From positions 62,001 through 126,000 of the forward strand of contig VGMY01000004.1 of the NCBI GenBank assembly GCA_016866255.1: a DNA stretch of 64,000 nt, read 5' to 3'. Source of the DNA: Bacteroidota bacterium (GTDB lineage: Bacteria; Bacteroidota; Bacteroidia; Flavobacteriales_D; Crocinitomicaceae). Positions 56,979 through 64,000 of the stretch are shown here, piece after piece. Position 1 is the first letter of the stretch. Every line of letters begins with the position of its first letter. Made by a program: the position numbers and the translations under genes. The notes under the pieces are model-generated. The model was not told where the DNA came from. It worked only from the letters and a program-made list of their open reading frames with translations, and ran no database searches.

Positions 56979-58233
56979 ACTAAACCGTTCAGAACCCCCA
57001 TGCGTTACTCTTGAAAGTGAAATCCACTTTCTCCAACCGGATCGTTACGCTACGGCCCATGGTATTCCGGTTTTTATTATGCGTAATACGACCAGCGAGG
57101 CGGTTAAAATCGATTTGATGTTCGACGCGGGGTCCAACTACGACGATAAAACTGTTGCAGGACTCACCACCGAATTGTTATTGGCAGGAACTTCGAACAA
57201 AAGTATGGCCGAGATCAACGATATGATCGACGATTTTGGTGGGTATTTCAATTCAAGCGTAAGTGCCGACCACGCCTACCTGAGCATTTACGGACTCAAC
57301 GAATGTACCGTTCCTCTTGTACAACTCATCGAAGAGTCCATTTTTAACGCCGTCTTTCCTGTAGAGGAGCTCGAGCGAATGAAGGCAGAGCGGAAAGATA
57401 AATTAAAGGTTTCTTTGGAGAAAGTTAGCACCCTGGCCCAACGTCAATTCCAAGCATCCCTGTTCGCAGGAACTCTTTACGGCCGCTTAAATCAGCCTGA
57501 GGATTTTGAAAAAATCACACGTAAACAACTGGTCCATTTTTTTGAAAAAAACTTCAAATGCGGCTTGCGAAAAATCAATTGGGTAGGTAACCCAAGTGAA
57601 GCTGAAATTACCTCAGTTTTAAAAGTTTTTGAACGATGGAAGAACGAGGTACCGATGCAAGGTTTAGCAGAATTTAAGACCTCCCGGGAAAAAATTACCC
57701 TAGAGAAAAAAGATGCTGTTCAAACCGGAATACGGATTGGTAAGTTGCTTTTTGATCGCTCACATCCCGATTACCATAAAATGACGGTGGTCAATACCAT
57801 TCTCGGAGAATACTTTGGCAGCCGTTTGATGTCCAACATCCGCGAGGACAAGGGATACACCTATGGAATAGGGAGTTACTTAGGCGAAAACCAATCCAGC
57901 GGCTATTTTGTCATTGCAACCGAGGTAGGGAAAGAATTCTTAGAAGATACTTTAGTACAAATTAATCTGGAATTGGAGCGTATGCGCAACGAACTGGTGC
58001 CGAAAGAAGAATTGAATTTAGTGAGAAACTATTTGTTGGGGCAATTCTTACGTGGTGCAGACGGTCCATTCGCCATGATGGAGTTGTTTTCCGTCGCGGA
58101 AACCAAGGGTTTGGATTTTAGTTTCTATCAAAAAGCATTGAAGACCTTGTTGGAAATCACCCCTGAAGAAATTCAATCAACCGCCTTTAAACATTTGAAT
58201 TCAGAAGAAATGTTGGTGATTACGGCGGGATAG
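56968..58233 (+). CDS. M16 family peptidase, non-catalytic partner
   Basis: 421 residues from the ATG at 56968 (a further ATG at 56902 lies deep inside the partner gene). The M16 fold is clear (VKIDLMFDAGSNYDDKTVAGLTTELLL, EYFGSRLMSNIREDKGYTYGIGS), but the HxxEH motif is missing: GLTTELLLAGTS takes its place. Expected to pair with the upstream subunit and bind substrate through the Arg-Tyr pair in the RxxxGYTYG region. The 11-base overlap supports coupled synthesis in equal amount. Confidence 0.92.
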   Translation: MKPKLNRSEPPCVTLESEIHFLQPDRYATAHGIPVFIMRNTTSEAVKIDLMFDAGSNYDDKTVAGLTTELLLAGTSNKSMAEINDMIDDFGGYFNSSVSADHAYLSIYGLNECTVPLVQLIEESIFNAVFPVEELERMKAERKDKLKVSLEKVSTLAQRQFQASLFAGTLYGRLNQPEDFEKITRKQLVHFFEKNFKCGLRKINWVGNPSEAEITSVLKVFERWKNEVPMQGLAEFKTSREKITLEKKDAVQTGIRIGKLLFDRSHPDYHKMTVVNTILGEYFGSRLMSNIREDKGYTYGIGSYLGENQSSGYFVIATEVGKEFLEDTLVQINLELERMRNELVPKEELNLVRNYLLGQFLRGADGPFAMMELFSVAETKGLDFSFYQKALKTLLEITPEEIQSTAFKHLNSEEMLVITAG

Positions 58234-58292
58234 CAACTTCTTTATTCACTTTTCGTACAATTTAACATGAAGCTTTACGTTTTTACGCGCGC

Positions 58293-61200
58293 ATGAGGTT
58301 TTTCTTGGTTATTTTCTACCTTTTTACCGTCATCAGCGTGGCGAAAGCTTCCCATGTCATGGGAGGAGAAATCACCTGGCGTTGTGGAGGAACCGGAGGC
58401 TACATTTTCGAATTGGTTTTTTACCGCGACTGCAACGGCGCCGAAGTCAATGTTTTATCGGAAAATTTACGCGTTTGGAACCACCCTACACTCACCAATA
58501 TTAACGTCAATTTCATCTCTCGTACGGATATTTCTCCATCGTGTACGCAAGTTTCCGGTGGTCCTCAGCCCCTTGATTGCGGAATAGGCTCGAACGGTGG
58601 TAACGGAATTGGTGCCAATGAAAGGGTTTTATACCGTTCTGGCGAAATCATGATGGCAGGCACGCCACCGAGCCAAGGTTGGATTTTCACCTACGAAAAC
58701 TTTGCAAGATCCAATGCCATTACCAACCTCAACAATCCTTCAACCTACGGAATGACCATCTCTGCCACCATGTTCGCCGTTGGCGGCAACAGCGGTTGCC
58801 AAGACAATTCCCCGCAATTTCAACAAGCTCCTTACTTCGTCAGTTGCGTAGGTGACCCTTTCGTTTACAACATGAATGCTGTGGATCCCGACCAGGATTC
58901 CTTATTCATTGAATTTGCCACGCCGCTGAATAATTTTCCCCAAGGCAGCTTCAATCCTCCTACCAATCCAGCTCCCGTCCCGTTCGACCCAGGATTTTCC
59001 TTCACCTCCCCCACTCCGAGTGCTGCACTAAGTCCTGGAAGCATTCCCGCGCAACTCAATCCTCAAAGTGGAGAATTATCCTTTACCTCCACCTTAGCGG
59101 GGAATTTTGTCGTTAAAATCCGCGTATCTTCCTTCCGCATGGGTCAACTCATTGCCAGGGTAGAACGAGAAATGCAATTAAGCGTGGTGCCTTGCCAACC
59201 CAACAACGCCCCCACCTTTACGCCTCCTTTTGCCGGAGGCAGTTTTTCCACTATGGTCGATGCGGGAACCTTGGTGAATTTCAACGTCATTGCCTCCGAT
59301 AACGGATTTTTACAAAACGGCGCTGGACAAACCGTAACCATCAGTGCTACCGGCCCCATGTTCGGCTCCAATTTCACCCTTCCAACCGGATGTGGTATTG
59401 AACCCTGCGCCTTCACGAACGGATTACCTGCAAGCGGACAAGGACAAGCGAATGTCGCGTTCACGTGGCAAACCGATTGCGACCACATGATCAATTCCTT
59501 CGGCGTAGCCGCTGAATCGGTACCGTTTTACTTCGTGTTCAAAGCCCAAGACAATTATTGCCAAGTTCCTAAAATCACCTACTCCACGGTGGAAATCATC
59601 CTGAAAAATCCAGGAATTATCCCTGCACCCAACCTCAACTGCATTGGGTTTAATAACGGAAACTATACCCTCAGCTGGAATGCCGTGGCAAATCCGCAAA
59701 ACAGCTTCGTTTCGTACAACATATACTCCTTGCAAAACGGCCTCATTGCCACCCTTAATTCCATCAACACCACTTCCTATTCCATTCCCGAAGCCCAAGC
59801 CAATCAAGATTTTTACCTAGGGGTCGTTTCAGGGTGCAACGGTAGCATACTAAAATTCAGCGATACTTTGAGGCCCATCGTACTGCAATTAACCAACCCC
59901 TTGAACGGAACTGCAGTTCTTCAATGGAATACTCCCAGTTCTAACCTCAGCGGCGGCCAATACTATATTTACCAACAAATTGATAATGGCCCTTGGATGC
60001 TGTATGACAGCGTTCCTTTCGGAACCACCTTCTACAAGGATACGGTTCGTATCTGCAACGGCGTATTGCATTACCAAATCACCTATCCCTTCAACAACTG
60101 CGTATTTCAGTCCAACATGCCTTCCGGAACCTTTGAAGACATGCTCACTCCGCTGATTCCTTCCATACAAGGAGTAGGATTCGATCCCGCAAGCGGAAAC
60201 GTGGTATTAACCTGGAACCAAAACAGCCAACCCGATACCTATGGTTATGTGATCTACACCCTCGATGGCAACGGAGTGCTGTATGAAATTGACACCGTTT
60301 GGGGAATTAACAATACCAGTTACACCTATCCTCCGTCAGGTCCTGGGCCCTTTACCTTTTCTGTGGCAGCCTTCGATTCGTGTTTTACGAACGCGGTTCC
60401 AATTACCTATCAAACCTCTGGAAAAGCCCCTTTAAACAGAACGGTCTTATTGAACGGCGGGGTAAATGCCTGCAACCAGTCCATCGACTTGAATTGGAGC
60501 AACTACCAAGGATGGTCGGTCAACGGGTTTGAAATACTTTCTTTGGAAAACGGCGCCCTTGTTCCCTTGGGAAACACCACCGCCCTGAATGCGAGCGTAA
60601 ACGTGCTCGGCGGAAATACCTACACGCTGTATATTCGTGCTTATCTCAGCAATGGCAATAGCGTATTATCGAACCCATTTACGTTCATTGTACCTTTACC
60701 TGGCCAACCAACCTACCATTACCTCACTGCCGCAAGCGTTAACGGAACGGAGGTAGACATCAGGGTATACGTGGACCAAAATGCAGGCATCCAACAAGTG
60801 CAAATCGAAAAGGAAACCAGCCCGGGGAATTTTAGCGTAATCGGTACGGCAAACGTTAGTGCCAACTATGCCAGCTATACCGATCTCGGTGCGGACGTAC
60901 AAAACCAGACCAATACCTACCGTTCACGCTACATCGATACCTGTGGTACCTTAGGGCAAGCATCCAACACCGCAACCACCATTTTATGCCAAGGGTTTGC
61001 CATGAACGAACAACAAGTCAATACCCTCAACTGGACTCCTTACCTAGGTTTCGAAGTTGGGGTGGACCATTACGAGATTTACCGCGAAGATGCAGGAGGA
61101 ACCCTAGCCTTGATCGCAACACTGCCTCCCGGGCAATTCAGTTATGAAGACAGCGTCAACTCAGGGGATTTTCCCGGGCAGATATGCTACGTGGTGGAAG

Positions 61201-61550
61201 CGCTCGAAATAATGAACAATTACGGAATCCAAGAGCAATGCCGAAGCAATGAAATCTGTTTGATCTATCCCCCGATCATTCATATCCCTAATTCCATCGT
61301 ACCCGACGGTGTAAATGCCGTATTCAAACCCGTTGCGATCAACGTAGACCCCACCAAGTTCTCCATGACGATCATGAACCGCTGGAGCAATATCGTATTT
61401 CAAACCACCGACTTTAACCAAGGATGGAACGGCAAATACGGAGCAAAAGACGAGTTGGTTCCCAACGATATGTACATTTACGTCATGGAATTTTACGACG
61501 CAGCAGGAAATCAATACATCAAACGAGGTGAGGTTTATGTTATTCGATAA
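58293..61550 (+). CDS. large secreted protein with fibronectin-like repeats and T9SS type B sorting domain
   Basis: 1,085 residues. Signal peptide (1-19, AKAS), then an N-terminal domain beginning HVMGGEITWRCGG and continuing ELVFYRDCNGAEV, a conserved opening of a Bacteroidota surface-protein family. Residues ~330-440 contain a Cys-containing module and ~450-980 several fibronectin type III-like modules (for example GVGFDPASGNVVLTWN, MNEQQVNTLNWTPY). The C-terminal sorting domain is HIPNSIVPDGVNAVF, MNRWSNIVFQT, ELVPNDMYIYVM. T9SS export is expected. Overlaps the next gene. Confidence 0.9.
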   Translation: MRFFLVIFYLFTVISVAKASHVMGGEITWRCGGTGGYIFELVFYRDCNGAEVNVLSENLRVWNHPTLTNINVNFISRTDISPSCTQVSGGPQPLDCGIGSNGGNGIGANERVLYRSGEIMMAGTPPSQGWIFTYENFARSNAITNLNNPSTYGMTISATMFAVGGNSGCQDNSPQFQQAPYFVSCVGDPFVYNMNAVDPDQDSLFIEFATPLNNFPQGSFNPPTNPAPVPFDPGFSFTSPTPSAALSPGSIPAQLNPQSGELSFTSTLAGNFVVKIRVSSFRMGQLIARVEREMQLSVVPCQPNNAPTFTPPFAGGSFSTMVDAGTLVNFNVIASDNGFLQNGAGQTVTISATGPMFGSNFTLPTGCGIEPCAFTNGLPASGQGQANVAFTWQTDCDHMINSFGVAAESVPFYFVFKAQDNYCQVPKITYSTVEIILKNPGIIPAPNLNCIGFNNGNYTLSWNAVANPQNSFVSYNIYSLQNGLIATLNSINTTSYSIPEAQANQDFYLGVVSGCNGSILKFSDTLRPIVLQLTNPLNGTAVLQWNTPSSNLSGGQYYIYQQIDNGPWMLYDSVPFGTTFYKDTVRICNGVLHYQITYPFNNCVFQSNMPSGTFEDMLTPLIPSIQGVGFDPASGNVVLTWNQNSQPDTYGYVIYTLDGNGVLYEIDTVWGINNTSYTYPPSGPGPFTFSVAAFDSCFTNAVPITYQTSGKAPLNRTVLLNGGVNACNQSIDLNWSNYQGWSVNGFEILSLENGALVPLGNTTALNASVNVLGGNTYTLYIRAYLSNGNSVLSNPFTFIVPLPGQPTYHYLTAASVNGTEVDIRVYVDQNAGIQQVQIEKETSPGNFSVIGTANVSANYASYTDLGADVQNQTNTYRSRYIDTCGTLGQASNTATTILCQGFAMNEQQVNTLNWTPYLGFEVGVDHYEIYREDAGGTLALIATLPPGQFSYEDSVNSGDFPGQICYVVEALEIMNNYGIQEQCRSNEICLIYPPIIHIPNSIVPDGVNAVFKPVAINVDPTKFSMTIMNRWSNIVFQTTDFNQGWNGKYGAKDELVPNDMYIYVMEFYDAAGNQYIKRGEVYVIR

Positions 61551-62499
61551 AGACGCTAAAGTGCTCGTGATACAAACCGCTTTTTTGGGCGATGTGGTAT
61601 TAGCCACCAGCTTGATCAATTCCGTAAAAGAGCAGATTCCCACAGCAACTATTGACGTGTTGGTGAAAAAGGGACATGAAGCCTTGTTGATGGGGCATCC
61701 ATCCATTCGGAAGGTGAAAACCTTCGACAAGCAGCGAAAATGGCGGGAAATAAGGCGCTTAATTCGCGAGAATCGCAGGGAAAAATACAGCCACATCGTC
61801 AACATACACCGGTTCTTTTCTTCTGGTCTCCTTGCAGTACTGAGCCGAGGCAAAACCTTGGTAGGCTTTGACAAAAATCCATGGTCGCGGTTTTACAATC
61901 TGCGACTGCCCCATCCGGTCATGCAAGGCATCCACGAAACCGACCGAAATTTCACCTTGGTATCAGCTTTGGGCATTGAACGAAAAGCCAAACCGAGTTT
62001 ATTTCCAAGTGAAAACGCACGGCAAAAAGTACAGGCCTTTCAACAGGAACCTTACGTATGTTTCGCTCCGGCATCGGTGTGGGCAACAAAGCAACTTCCA
62101 ATGGAGCAATGGGTGGAGCTATCAAAAAAACAAAATCACGTGATCTACCTATTGGGCGGACCAAGTGACCATACGCTGTGCGAAACCATCAGCACACAAA
62201 GTACAGGACGAACCGTGAATTTGGCGGGCCAACTTTCGCTCATGGAATCGATCGCCCTCATGAAGGGAGCGGTGCGAAATTATGTCAACGATTCGGGTCC
62301 TTTACATTTCGCTTCAGCGGTGAATGCTCCCGTAACGGCGTTTTTTTGCTCTACGGTTACCGACTTTGGCTTTGGTCCCTTATCGGATGTTTCGGAGGTC
62401 AAAGAAGTAAGTGGGCTGGCTTGCCGTCCGTGCGGCTTGCACGGAAAAAAAGAATGTCCCGAAGGGCATTTCAAGTGCGGAAGGGAGCTGGTGGTTTGA
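61537..62499 (+). CDS. glycosyltransferase family 9 (heptosyltransferase-like)
   Basis: 320 residues: KVLVIQTAFLGDVVLATSLI at the N-terminus, ETDRNFTLVSALGI in the middle, and FAPASVWATKQLPMEQW, GPLHFASAVNAPVTAFF near the nucleotide-sugar site. Family 9 transfers ADP-heptose or related sugars to LPS core, in the cytosol. Its start overlaps the end of the T9SS cargo gene: ATG at 61537 gives 14 bases overlap; GTG at 61528 would give 23. Cysteines CRPCG--GKKECPEGHFKC at the C-terminus could bind a metal or be structural. Confidence 0.9.
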   Translation: MLFDKDAKVLVIQTAFLGDVVLATSLINSVKEQIPTATIDVLVKKGHEALLMGHPSIRKVKTFDKQRKWREIRRLIRENRREKYSHIVNIHRFFSSGLLAVLSRGKTLVGFDKNPWSRFYNLRLPHPVMQGIHETDRNFTLVSALGIERKAKPSLFPSENARQKVQAFQQEPYVCFAPASVWATKQLPMEQWVELSKKQNHVIYLLGGPSDHTLCETISTQSTGRTVNLAGQLSLMESIALMKGAVRNYVNDSGPLHFASAVNAPVTAFFCSTVTDFGFGPLSDVSEVKEVSGLACRPCGLHGKKECPEGHFKCGRELVV

Positions 62500-62534
62500 G
62501 GGGGGCTTAATCCTTGGGTGCTGGTAACCGAGTA

Positions 62535-62551
62535 GTCCGCCTGCGGCGGAC
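62535..62551. terminator. hairpin between convergent genes
   Basis: GTCCGCC-TGC-GGCGGAC forms a perfect 7-bp GC-rich stem in the 80-bp gap between the glycosyltransferase gene and the convergent cargo gene. No clear T run, so a bidirectional transcription barrier is likely but not proven. GAGTAGTCCGC here also occurs at 35725-35735. Confidence 0.5.
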
Positions 62552-62579
62552 GCATCAAAGGGCGCACCCGTTGGCATCC

Positions 62580-64000
62580 TTACTTGATCAAATTCACGTG
62601 GCCCACAAATTCCTTGTCCTCTTGCGTTTGCAAGACTTGGAAATTCAACACCCATGTATAGGTTCCCGTTTGGCAATTGGTGCCGTTTGGACCATAGTCT
62701 CCGTCCCATCCAATTTCCAAGTCTCTGGACTCAAAAATCAACTCTCCCCAGCGGTTGTAAATTCTGAACAAATAAGTTCCTGCTTTATATCCTTGTGATA
62801 ATATCGGTTTAAAAACTTGATTTTTTTCGTCATCATTGGGGGTGAAGGTATTCGGAACATAGTATATCAGGTTCTCCTCTACGTGGATACTCACATAAGC
62901 GGTATCGCTACAACCTACCTCATTCATGGCCGTCATCGATACTAAGTAATCTGCGGCCACAGATGGAAATAGGTGCGTTGGTTCGAAACCGTAACCATAG
63001 GACCCATCTCCAAAGTTCCATTCATAAGAGGAAGCGTTTTCTGAGTTGTTCGTAAATTCCACCAAGGGGTTCAGAGTCGTAACCCATGTAGGGTTGGCCG
63101 CTATTAACGCAACCGGGCTATCGTAAACACACGCAATATCTGAATAGGTTAATGTTGCGGTACACCCCACTGGATTCGTTACGGTCAAGCTCACATCGTA
63201 ACAGCCATTAATCAGATACTGATAACCAACCTGACCTACTTGTTGCGTAATTGTTCCATTACCAAAATTCCATTGATAAATCCATGAAGGGTTGTAAATA
63301 TCAGCAGTATATACCACGTCAAGAAGCCCACAACCAATTGAGTCCGAGTAACTAAACCCGGGATTTGGACTTGGTGAAATGCTCACTGGCTGCACAACAC
63401 TGTCGCTGCATCCCGTAAACGGATTGGTAGCTGTGAGCGTAACATTATAAGTGCCGGCCGAAAGGAATTGATGAATTGGATTAGCCACGTAACTATTGCT
63501 TCCGTCTCCAAATTGCCAGAGGTAGTCGTATAACCCAACTGAGTTGTTTTGGAAAGTTATTGGGGTCAGATCGCAATAAGGGGGGTTCAGTGTGGTGAAA
63601 GCGATTGTCGGCCATGGATTCACTACCACGTTCACAATGCCACTTCCAACGCATCCGTGCGCTACTGTAGTTGCTGTTACATTGTATTGCACCGTTTGAG
63701 GTGCATTGGTGGTTTGGATCAAATTATCGTTGATCGTACTCGAACTTTGAACCGGATTCGAGGTCTCATTGATCACCAAAGGATTAGGCGTCGCATACCA
63801 CGTGAAGGTACTCGGCAAATCCGCATTCAGGGTATAAGCGACATTTTGGTCGGGACATATCGCTAAGTTAACCGTATCAACCGTCGGAGCAGGGTTTACG
63901 GTCACGGTAAAAGAGGTAGTTTGTCCAGGACATTGCACATTTCCATTGACGAATAAAGGCGTCACAGTTACCGTGGATTGGATGGGTGATTGGGTTGGAT
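62580..64000 (-). CDS. secreted PKD protein with T9SS type B sorting domain (5' end cut by window edge)
   Basis: The minus-strand frame is open from base 64000 and gives ~473 residues of the C-terminal part. Ig-like and PKD modules (YDYLWQFGDGSNSYV, WIYQWNFGNGTIT, SYEWNFGDGSYGYG) lead to the type B sorting domain (YYVPNTFTPNDDEKNQVF, YNRWGELIFES, TGTYTWVL). The GTG at 63965 is an internal Val codon, not a start: upstream codons (PTQSPIQSTVT) continue the frame. Start and signal peptide lie outside the window. Confidence 0.9.
   Translation of the reverse strand, partial: PTQSPIQSTVTVTPLFVNGNVQCPGQTTSFTVTVNPAPTVDTVNLAICPDQNVAYTLNADLPSTFTWYATPNPLVINETSNPVQSSSTINDNLIQTTNAPQTVQYNVTATTVAHGCVGSGIVNVVVNPWPTIAFTTLNPPYCDLTPITFQNNSVGLYDYLWQFGDGSNSYVANPIHQFLSAGTYNVTLTATNPFTGCSDSVVQPVSISPSPNPGFSYSDSIGCGLLDVVYTADIYNPSWIYQWNFGNGTITQQVGQVGYQYLINGCYDVSLTVTNPVGCTATLTYSDIACVYDSPVALIAANPTWVTTLNPLVEFTNNSENASSYEWNFGDGSYGYGFEPTHLFPSVAADYLVSMTAMNEVGCSDTAYVSIHVEENLIYYVPNTFTPNDDEKNQVFKPILSQGYKAGTYLFRIYNRWGELIFESRDLEIGWDGDYGPNGTNCQTGTYTWVLNFQVLQTQEDKEFVGHVNLIK

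Overview
The window looks like a chromosomal segment of a member of the Bacteroidota, most likely a Flavobacteriales relative (Fluviicola/Crocinitomicaceae or Cryomorphaceae type); this placement is inferred from gene families, not from a marker-gene comparison. The main signs are seven very large secreted proteins, five with a complete type B type IX secretion (T9SS) C-terminal sorting domain, one with a type A domain and one type B protein cut by the window edge; several protein families largely confined to Bacteroidota (DUF4290, DUF4197, DUF4412, DUF2807-type GIN domain, DUF7948); a fused E1 alpha/beta 2-oxoacid dehydrogenase; a MurA with Asp in place of the active-site Cys; and several upstream regions carrying the TAnnTTTG -7 promoter element of this phylum. 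No rRNA, tRNA, CRISPR array, transposase, integrase of a mobile element or prophage gene was found.
Layout. 1-4141: surE (cut by the left edge) diverges from an NlpC/P60 hydrolase, an NAD-dependent sugar epimerase, glyA and a PH-domain membrane protein. 4116-7160 (minus): an unidentified polytopic membrane protein, a secreted vWA protein and aroQ. 7227-8732: a DUF4412 protein and xerD. 8726-12144 (minus): fused 2-oxoacid dehydrogenase E1 and NADP-type glutamate dehydrogenase. 12353-19774: two adjacent T9SS cargo proteins, a DUF4197 lipoprotein and a nucleoside phosphorylase. 19776-24468 (minus): a tight purL-DUF4290-murA-tlpA operon. 24574-27020 (minus): a TonB-dependent receptor coupled to a tiny Cys-rich lipoprotein, with a metal-regulator-like palindrome at its promoter. 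27381-35346: lpdA, dnaK, an alpha/beta hydrolase with a small partner ORF, and a fused cobalamin-dependent acyl-CoA mutase (IcmF type). 35347-35781 is a gene-free, palindrome-rich element. 35782-40556: a small membrane protein, an M28 peptidase, a T9SS cargo protein and a small HMA-like protein. 40705-45197: a chain of DUF2130, PagL-like, GIN-domain, double OmpA and CAP proteins. 45331-46680 is dihydroorotase. 46749-54682 (minus): a type A T9SS protein, an M42 peptidase and a 1,359-residue DUF7948/PKD cargo protein. 54779-62499: a nitronate-monooxygenase-like flavoprotein, a pair of M16 peptidase genes, another cargo protein and a family 9 glycosyltransferase. 62580-64000 (minus): a further cargo protein cut by the right edge.
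How it fits together. About 18.5 kb of the window codes for surface or secreted adhesin-like proteins exported by the Sec system and then by T9SS; the secretion machinery itself is not here. The rest is housekeeping (purine, pyrimidine, shikimate, one-carbon, peptidoglycan, branched-chain acyl-CoA and nitrogen metabolism, chaperone, chromosome dimer resolution) with many short or overlapping gene junctions that imply operons. No complete new defence or biosynthetic system is evident. The least explained items are the His-rich membrane protein at 4116-5558, the putative zinc-regulated receptor/lipoprotein pair, the translationally coupled DUF2130/PagL/GIN operon, and the structured intergenic repeat at 35347-35781.
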